Below are positions 61,856-64,000 of a stretch of 64,000 nt of DNA, piece by piece (the stretch's first letter is position 1; the number at the start of each line of letters is the position of its first letter). Both the position numbers and the translations under genes were made by a program. Source of the stretch: an uncultured Caryophanales bacterium (GTDB lineage: Bacteria > Bacillota_I > Bacilli_A > RF39 > UBA660); the NCBI GenBank assembly GCA_946544685.1, contig CAMNML010000004.1:12339-76338 (forward strand). The letters are read 5' to 3'. Below the pieces are notes generated by a model that ran no database searches, had not been told where the DNA came from, and saw only the letters and a program-made list of their open reading frames with translations.

Positions 61856-62647
61856 TTATTTTCTTTTTTTTCTATCTAATTCTAATTGTAGTGATTCTAG
61901 AGTTTCTACAATATTGCATTTTTCTAATGAAGCTAATAGTTTTAATAGTGTATCTACTTTTTCTTCTTTTGTTTTATTATCCAATTGTGTTGTAATTAGA
62001 AGTGCGATTATATAATCATTTCTAAGACATCTATTTGTTTTGTCATAATAATTTAAGAATCTCGTTAATTTTATAAGTGTTAAATCTTGTAATATGTCAT
62101 CATTTAAATCATATCTATCTTTATTTTCTACTATATAATCGCATAATATAAGTTCAATTATATATGGACATACCTCTCTTAGTAAGTATTTAGTTTCATT
62201 GAATTCTTCATACATTGTCATGGCATGCATAAATTCATGTGCAATTACAAATATTGTTTCTATCGAATTATGATTTGTTACATTAAGTAGATATTCACCA
62301 TCTTCTTCTTGTATTCCTGAACTCCATATATTTTTTCCTTCTTTTGTCGTTCCTATGTTTACTTCTATGCCTGCGTCCCCGTTTAGTATTTGATTATACC
62401 ATTTTTCTAAGCCTATACTTTTATAAAAATCATATGCTATTTGTTTGCTTTTTTCTAATTCTATTTTTATTTTATATAATTTATCTTTATTAAGTTCAAT
62501 ATCTTTAATTATTTGACTTCTGTTACCATAGTTTTTCCATAGTTTTATCATAGTGTCAAAGAGTTTTCCTATTTCTGATATTCCCATATAGTCTTCTAGG
62601 TATTCATCAGATTGTCTACGATATTTTTCATCATTAAATTGTTCCAT
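61856..62647 (-). CDS. putative zinc metallopeptidase-like protein
   Basis: 263 aa, cytoplasmic. VIAHEFMHAMTMYEEF is an HExxH zinc motif (about residues 138-142); helices on both sides resemble oligopeptidase-type proteins. No signal peptide. Not matched to a named family. Confidence 0.6.
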   Translation of the reverse strand: MEQFNDEKYRRQSDEYLEDYMGISEIGKLFDTMIKLWKNYGNRSQIIKDIELNKDKLYKIKIELEKSKQIAYDFYKSIGLEKWYNQILNGDAGIEVNIGTTKEGKNIWSSGIQEEDGEYLLNVTNHNSIETIFVIAHEFMHAMTMYEEFNETKYLLREVCPYIIELILCDYIVENKDRYDLNDDILQDLTLIKLTRFLNYYDKTNRCLRNDYIIALLITTQLDNKTKEEKVDTLLKLLASLEKCNIVETLESLQLELDRKKRK

Positions 62648-62675
62648 GTTCTCACCTATATAATTATAACAAAAA

Positions 62676-62697
62676 AGAAGATAAATTTATATCTTCT
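62676..62697 (-). terminator. khpA terminator
   Basis: AGAAGATA/TATCTTCT stem over the khpA stop, then TTTTTTG on the minus strand. Confidence 0.8.
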
Positions 62698-62938
62698 ATA
62701 ATGAATCAATATTTATTTTAACCTTTTTTTCTTTATTAGCATATGAAGATGCTTGAACAACAGTTCTTAGTGCATTTGCAATTTTACCGTTTTTTCCAAT
62801 TACTTTTTTAATATCTTCATCGCTTACAATTACTTCTATAATTGTATATTCGTCCTCTTCAAATTCTTTTACAGAAACTGAATCAGGTTCAGACACAAGG
62901 TTTTTTACAATAAATTCAGTTAATTCTACTAAATTCAT
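62696..62938 (-). CDS. khpA: KH-domain RNA-binding protein KhpA
   Basis: 80 aa; KH domain with DIKKVIGKNGKIANALRTVVQA (GxxG loop). Partner of KhpB in cell-length control and RNA chaperoning. Follows rpsP by 2 bases, the normal arrangement. Confidence 0.95.
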   Translation of the reverse strand: MNLVELTEFIVKNLVSEPDSVSVKEFEEDEYTIIEVIVSDEDIKKVIGKNGKIANALRTVVQASSYANKEKKVKINIDSL

Positions 62939-62940
62939 AA

Positions 62941-63219
62941 TTAGTTACCTTTTTTCATTTTTGATTCATGGAATTTTTTCATTATTCCATATTTGCTTAA
63001 TAAATCTCTAACTGTATCAGTTGGTTGAGCACCTTTTGATAACCAAGCTAATGCTTTTTCTTCATCAATTTTTACTTCTGCTGGTTCTGTTACTGGATTG
63101 TAATATCCAATATCTTCAATTGTAATTCCATCTCTTTTTGTTCTTGAATCAGCTGCTACAACACGATAGAATGGTTTTTTCTTAGCTCCCATTCTTTTTA
63201 GTCTTAATTTAACTGCCAT
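62941..63219 (-). CDS. rpsP: 30S ribosomal protein S16
   Basis: 92 aa: [21 protein letters not shown] start, DIGYYNP and [21 protein letters not shown]. Usually grouped with khpA, rimM and trmD; the last two are not downstream here. Confidence 0.97.
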   Translation of the reverse strand: MAVKLRLKRMGAKKKPFYRVVAADSRTKRDGITIEDIGYYNPVTEPAEVKIDEEKALAWLSKGAQPTDTVRDLLSKYGIMKKFHESKMKKGN

Positions 63220-63243
63220 TATTATTCCTCCATTCGTGTATTA

Positions 63244-63292
63244 ATGATAACATAAAAAAAAGAAAGTGTCAACCTTTTTTTGTTAACACTTA
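63244..63292 (-). promoter_or_regulatory. cotE terminator overlapping the rpsP promoter
   Basis: Stem AAGTGTTAAC/GGTTGACACTT (63264-63291) followed by T8 ends cotE, and the second arm contains the rpsP -35 TTGACA (63267-63272), 17 bases before TATCAT (63244-63249). Confidence 0.75.
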
Positions 63293-63823
63293 AATATAGT
63301 TTTCATTTACATTCTCATCTATTTCTTTTTCTATATCATCAGTTACTTCTTCTGATAGATCTTGCCATGGTTCTTCATCTTCTTCTATTGCGATTTTCAT
63401 TTTTGTTTCTCCTACAATTTCTACTCCTAGTTCTTTTTCTATATCAAATGATATTTTACCGTCATCTTCAATATCTACTTTTGAGCATGTAGGTTGTTTT
63501 AGTGTTCTTACTATTATATCTGTATCTCCTGTTAGGTCTACATCTTCTTTAATTTTTACATTAAATAAATCATTGTATTTAATTTGTTTATTTATAACTG
63601 TTGTTTTTGAGTCGTTGTCATAAGAATACCATATATTTACATCATATGATCCATCTACTCCTATTTGTTCTTTTGATTTATATCCCTTAAATTTATGGTT
63701 TATTACCCAACACCCAAGTACTGTTGATGGTTTATTTTCTGCTTCTATCGTATAGTTGTTTTTGAAGTATTTTTTCCCTTTTCCTACTACTGCCTTTGTT
63801 ACTATTTCTTTATATGATGGCAT
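63290..63823 (-). CDS. cotE: outer spore coat morphogenetic protein CotE
   Basis: 177 aa from the ATG at 63823 (GGGGTGAT upstream). PSYKEIVTKAVVGKGKKYF, KPSTVLGCWVINHKFKGY, DVNIWYSYDNDSKTTVINKQIKY and a very acidic C-terminal tail (EEDEEPWQDLSEEVTD) match CotE of Bacillus, which recruits outer-coat proteins. A CATAAATTA -10 lies upstream. Typical neighbours mutS/ymcA may lie to the right. Confidence 0.93.
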   Translation of the reverse strand: MPSYKEIVTKAVVGKGKKYFKNNYTIEAENKPSTVLGCWVINHKFKGYKSKEQIGVDGSYDVNIWYSYDNDSKTTVINKQIKYNDLFNVKIKEDVDLTGDTDIIVRTLKQPTCSKVDIEDDGKISFDIEKELGVEIVGETKMKIAIEEDEEPWQDLSEEVTDDIEKEIDENVNENYI

Positions 63824-63861
63824 ATGTATCACCCCTCAATTTAATTTATGCGAGTATTAAA

Positions 63862-63887
63862 AAAAATGAACATTAATTATTCATTTT
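63862..63887 (-). terminator. terminator of the gene entering from the right
   Basis: AAATGAA/TTCATTT stem followed by T8 on the minus strand, 50 bases after the stop of the partial CDS. Confidence 0.7.
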
Positions 63888-63933
63888 TCTTAGATATTTT
63901 AATTAATAAATTATATTTATTAGAAGCGACTTT

Positions 63934-63999
63934 TTAATTTTTTAAATAATAGTCTCTCATCATAAAAAAGTCATTTATCTCTATTCCACTATCGTTACG
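63934..63999 (-). CDS. 3' end of an unidentified gene
   Basis: Open frame from the window edge to TAA at 63934, reading ...NDSGIEINDFFMMRDYYLKN, followed by an intrinsic terminator. Too short to identify; only position (before cotE) and terminator support it. Confidence 0.4.
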   Translation of the reverse strand, partial: RNDSGIEINDFFMMRDYYLKN

Positions 64000-64000
64000 A

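Overview
The window looks like part of the chromosome of a very AT-rich, endospore-forming anaerobic Firmicute. The standard genetic code fits: TGA is used as a stop and tryptophan is TGG. Bacillus-type spore genes (spo0A, spoVS, sspI, cotE, yunB, dpaA/dpaB, YjcZ-like peptides), an Rnf ion-pumping complex, many short intergenic regions and an Asn at the RpoB 'His526' position suggest a gut-type lineage near the Erysipelotrichia/RF39/Mollicutes side of the Bacilli. That placement is an inference. Nearly all genes lie on the minus strand, which is probably the leading strand.

Layout, left to right. 1-10.7 kb is the transcription/translation block, read right to left: secE-nusG, rplK-rplA, L10 leader-rplJ-rplL, an RsmC-like methyltransferase, rpoB and rpoC (3' end outside the window). 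10.7-12.2 kb holds a DUF1835/DUF3658-like protein and an HTH/membrane-protein pair. 12.3-16.1 kb is a shortened division cluster (mraZ-rsmH-ftsL-PBP2B) with a clear MraZ box. 16.2-22.8 kb holds two YjcZ-like peptides, prsA, recX, a sortase B with a large extra N-terminal domain, rpoZ, a pyrimidine-nucleoside phosphorylase and two divergent HTH regulators. 22.8-24.7 kb is a small decayed island (nucleotidyltransferase-like gene, frameshifted DUF1016 nuclease) between a broken copy of the ssb 3' end and intact ssb. 24.8-36.6 kb holds sufB/sufU, spoVS, a PHP phosphoesterase, an ABC exporter, uvrA, a glucosaminidase-like protein, pnp and rpsO.

36.7-37.8 kb is the most unusual part: three tandem repeat units. 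Each has a strong plus-strand promoter and a structured RNA of about 120 nt ending in an intrinsic terminator. Two units also carry, on the opposite strand, a convergent gene for a tiny hydrophobic peptide (27 and 35 aa) with its own strong promoter and a leader able to hide its Shine-Dalgarno sequence. This looks like a type I toxin-antitoxin array; the middle unit has lost its peptide gene.

37.8-49.7 kb holds a P-loop kinase-like protein, a GH25 lysozyme, spo0A, a pgk/flippase/glycosyltransferase operon, pseudopilins, sspI, yutD, a DUF4015 glycosidase-like protein, yunB, and CBS and HD proteins. 49.7-54.0 kb is an rnf operon of unusual build: RnfD is fused to the RnfG FMN domain, a 28-aa peptide sits where RnfG should be, RnfB is cut down to its first Fe-S domain, and a 33-aa Cys-rich membrane peptide sits beside it. 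54.1-64.0 kb holds rnhB and neighbours, tRNA-Ser(GCU), asnB, the dipicolinate synthase genes, a metallopeptidase-like protein, khpA, rpsP and cotE.

Promoters given here were read by eye. Most have a TTGACA-like -35 exactly 17 bases from the -10. Two small genes share a CACATATT-N11-CATAwAAT motif that resembles mother-cell sigma E/K promoters. Protein names rest on recognised motifs and gene order; no database search was run.
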